From Clostridiales bacterium (GTDB lineage: Bacteria; Bacillota; Clostridia; Oscillospirales; Oscillospiraceae), in contig DPCD01000194.1 of NCBI GenBank assembly GCA_003516765.1, forward strand, positions 1-6,586: 6,586 bases of DNA, written 5' to 3'. Every line of letters starts with the position of its first letter. Positions within the stretch are counted from its first letter, which is position 1. The notes below the pieces were generated by a model. The model saw only the letters and a list, made by a program, of their open reading frames with translations, was not told the DNA's origin and searched no databases. A program made the translations under genes and the position numbers. Positions 5,869 through 6,586 of this stretch are shown here, piece by piece.

Positions 5869-5898
5869 ATGCGCCCCGACCGTCAGGTCGGGGCGCAT
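5869..5898 (+). terminator. GC-rich stem-loop ending the plus-strand operon
   Basis: A perfect 13-bp stem (5869-5881 with 5886-5898) with the loop GTCA, starting three bases after the DUF6440 stop codon. The following bases TCCCTTCT are pyrimidine-rich but not a clean U-tract. It may be an intrinsic terminator of modest strength or a 3'-end stabilising hairpin, working with the next stem-loop. Confidence 0.7.
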
Positions 5899-5904
5899 TC
5901 CCTT

Positions 5905-5934
5905 CTGTCAAAAAAGCAATCGCTTTTTTGACAG
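5905..5934 (-). terminator. Stem-loop ending the cysteine-rich gene
   Basis: A perfect 13-bp stem (5905-5917 with 5922-5934) with a 4-base loop, containing A6 in one arm and T6 in the other. It begins two bases beyond the stop codon of the minus-strand gene. The symmetrical A/T runs allow it to act on both strands, so it could also back up the GC-rich hairpin for the plus-strand operon. The U-run lies within the stem rather than after it, which is not the textbook arrangement. Confidence 0.65.
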
Positions 5935-5936
5935 TT

Positions 5937-6586
5937 TCATCCGGAGAAGCTGACAGAATTCTGGCAGACGTAGTAGATTCTGCGGTCGGCGTCGTTTGCC
6001 AGCACCAGAACCTCGCCGACGCTTCCGAGCACCGCCGCATTCGCAACCAGCAGCGGTCCTGCCGCGACGGACACGGTGCGTCTGCCGGAGAGGCGGGATT
6101 CCGTGCAGTCGCAGGGCGTGGGCTTCATGACGGGAGCAGTATTGGAAAGCGGCGGACGACCCGGATGCAGCGCCTGCCACAGTAGGCTCTTGAGCTGGGT
6201 ATACGTTTCGTCCTGCGTCTCGGACGCCGGGACCGTAAACGCCACCGCCGTCAGCGAACACACCGATACCGCGCTGGGCGTAAACGCCGGACCAGACGCG
6301 CAGCAGCTGTCTGCCGCGCAGACCGGAATCGGATAGTAGATCTGCCCGCTGACCTCCAGATCATCACATGTACAGGGCTTGATGCTGACAAACTCGCCCG
6401 CAAGCGGTCCTGTGAGATTGTCGTAGGCGGTTGTCGCCGTGTCCGGGCAATTTAAGGATGTGCCGAGAACGAAATTGGGCGTAAAAAATGCGAACTGGCT
6501 GTAATCCACAAGCGGGGCAAGACGCGGGTCGCACAGCAGCTCCAAAGCGCCCAGCATCCCTGCCGCGCAGCCGCAGCCGCAGTCCA
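5937..6586 (-). CDS. Unrecognised cysteine-rich protein, 5' end outside window
   Basis: I do not recognise this protein. The frame is open from the right edge to TGA at 5937-5939. An ATG at 6557 would give 206 residues, but the frame continues upstream as DCGCGCAAG before that Met and no good ribosome binding site precedes it, so the true start is probably beyond the window. The visible 215 codons have about 14 cysteines, several as C-x-C or CC (CGCGC, CTC, CC, CDC), and only three lysines. Segments include ALELLCDPRLAPLVDYSQFAFFTPNFVLGTSLN, LSGRRTVSVAAGPLLVANAAVLGSVGEVLVLANDADRRIYYVCQNSVSF and a Pro-rich middle. No membrane segment is evident in the part seen. Codon usage is GC-rich like its neighbours, which supports a real gene. 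Possible roles, such as a metal-binding or disulfide-linked structural (coat-type) protein, are guesses. Confidence 0.75.
   Translation of the reverse strand, partial: DCGCGCAAGMLGALELLCDPRLAPLVDYSQFAFFTPNFVLGTSLNCPDTATTAYDNLTGPLAGEFVSIKPCTCDDLEVSGQIYYPIPVCAADSCCASGPAFTPSAVSVCSLTAVAFTVPASETQDETYTQLKSLLWQALHPGRPPLSNTAPVMKPTPCDCTESRLSGRRTVSVAAGPLLVANAAVLGSVGEVLVLANDADRRIYYVCQNSVSFSG

Overview
The window looks like ordinary chromosomal DNA from a fairly GC-rich member of the Bacillota, probably a gut Clostridia of the Oscillospiraceae/Ruminococcaceae type. The evidence is a perfect CIRCE operator in front of groES-groEL, strong AAGGAGG-type ribosome binding sites, sigma-A-type promoters, a DgkB/BmrU-type lipid kinase, and a short NfeD protein beside an SPFH protein and a DUF6440 protein. 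The family-level placement is inference from protein style, not a search.

Layout. Positions 1-1307 (minus) hold groEL, cut off at its 3' end by the window edge. Upstream lies groES (1346-1618, minus), then CIRCE (1671-1697) and a TTGACT/TATTAT promoter, so this is an HrcA-type heat-shock operon. A perfect 16-bp stem with flanking A/T tracts (1786-1821) insulates it from the next minus-strand unit. That unit is an RlmL/YpsC-like THUMP methyltransferase (2799-3911) followed by a diacylglycerol/lipid kinase (1826-2743). It is driven by a promoter at 3946-3974.

Positions 3912-4071 form a compact divergent promoter region. Rightwards from it runs a plus-strand operon: a short NfeD membrane protein (4072-4512), an SPFH/band-7 (QmcA/stomatin-like) protein (4731-5657), and a 68-residue DUF6440 protein (5659-5865) starting one base after the SPFH stop. 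The NfeD-SPFH pair is a classic membrane-microdomain couple; the tight linkage suggests the DUF6440 protein works with it. Between nfeD and SPFH sits a 161-bp imperfect palindrome with 17-bp terminal inverted repeats (15/17 matching) flanked by direct ATAA repeats. It is a MITE-like element apparently inserted at the nfeD stop codon.

The plus operon meets a convergent minus-strand gene, the 3' part of an unrecognised cysteine-rich protein (5937 to beyond the right edge). Two back-to-back 13-bp stem-loops (5869-5898 and 5905-5934) separate them.

I see no new defence, mobile or RNA system beyond the MITE-like element. The points most worth a second look are that element, the NfeD/SPFH/DUF6440 operon and the cysteine-rich gene.
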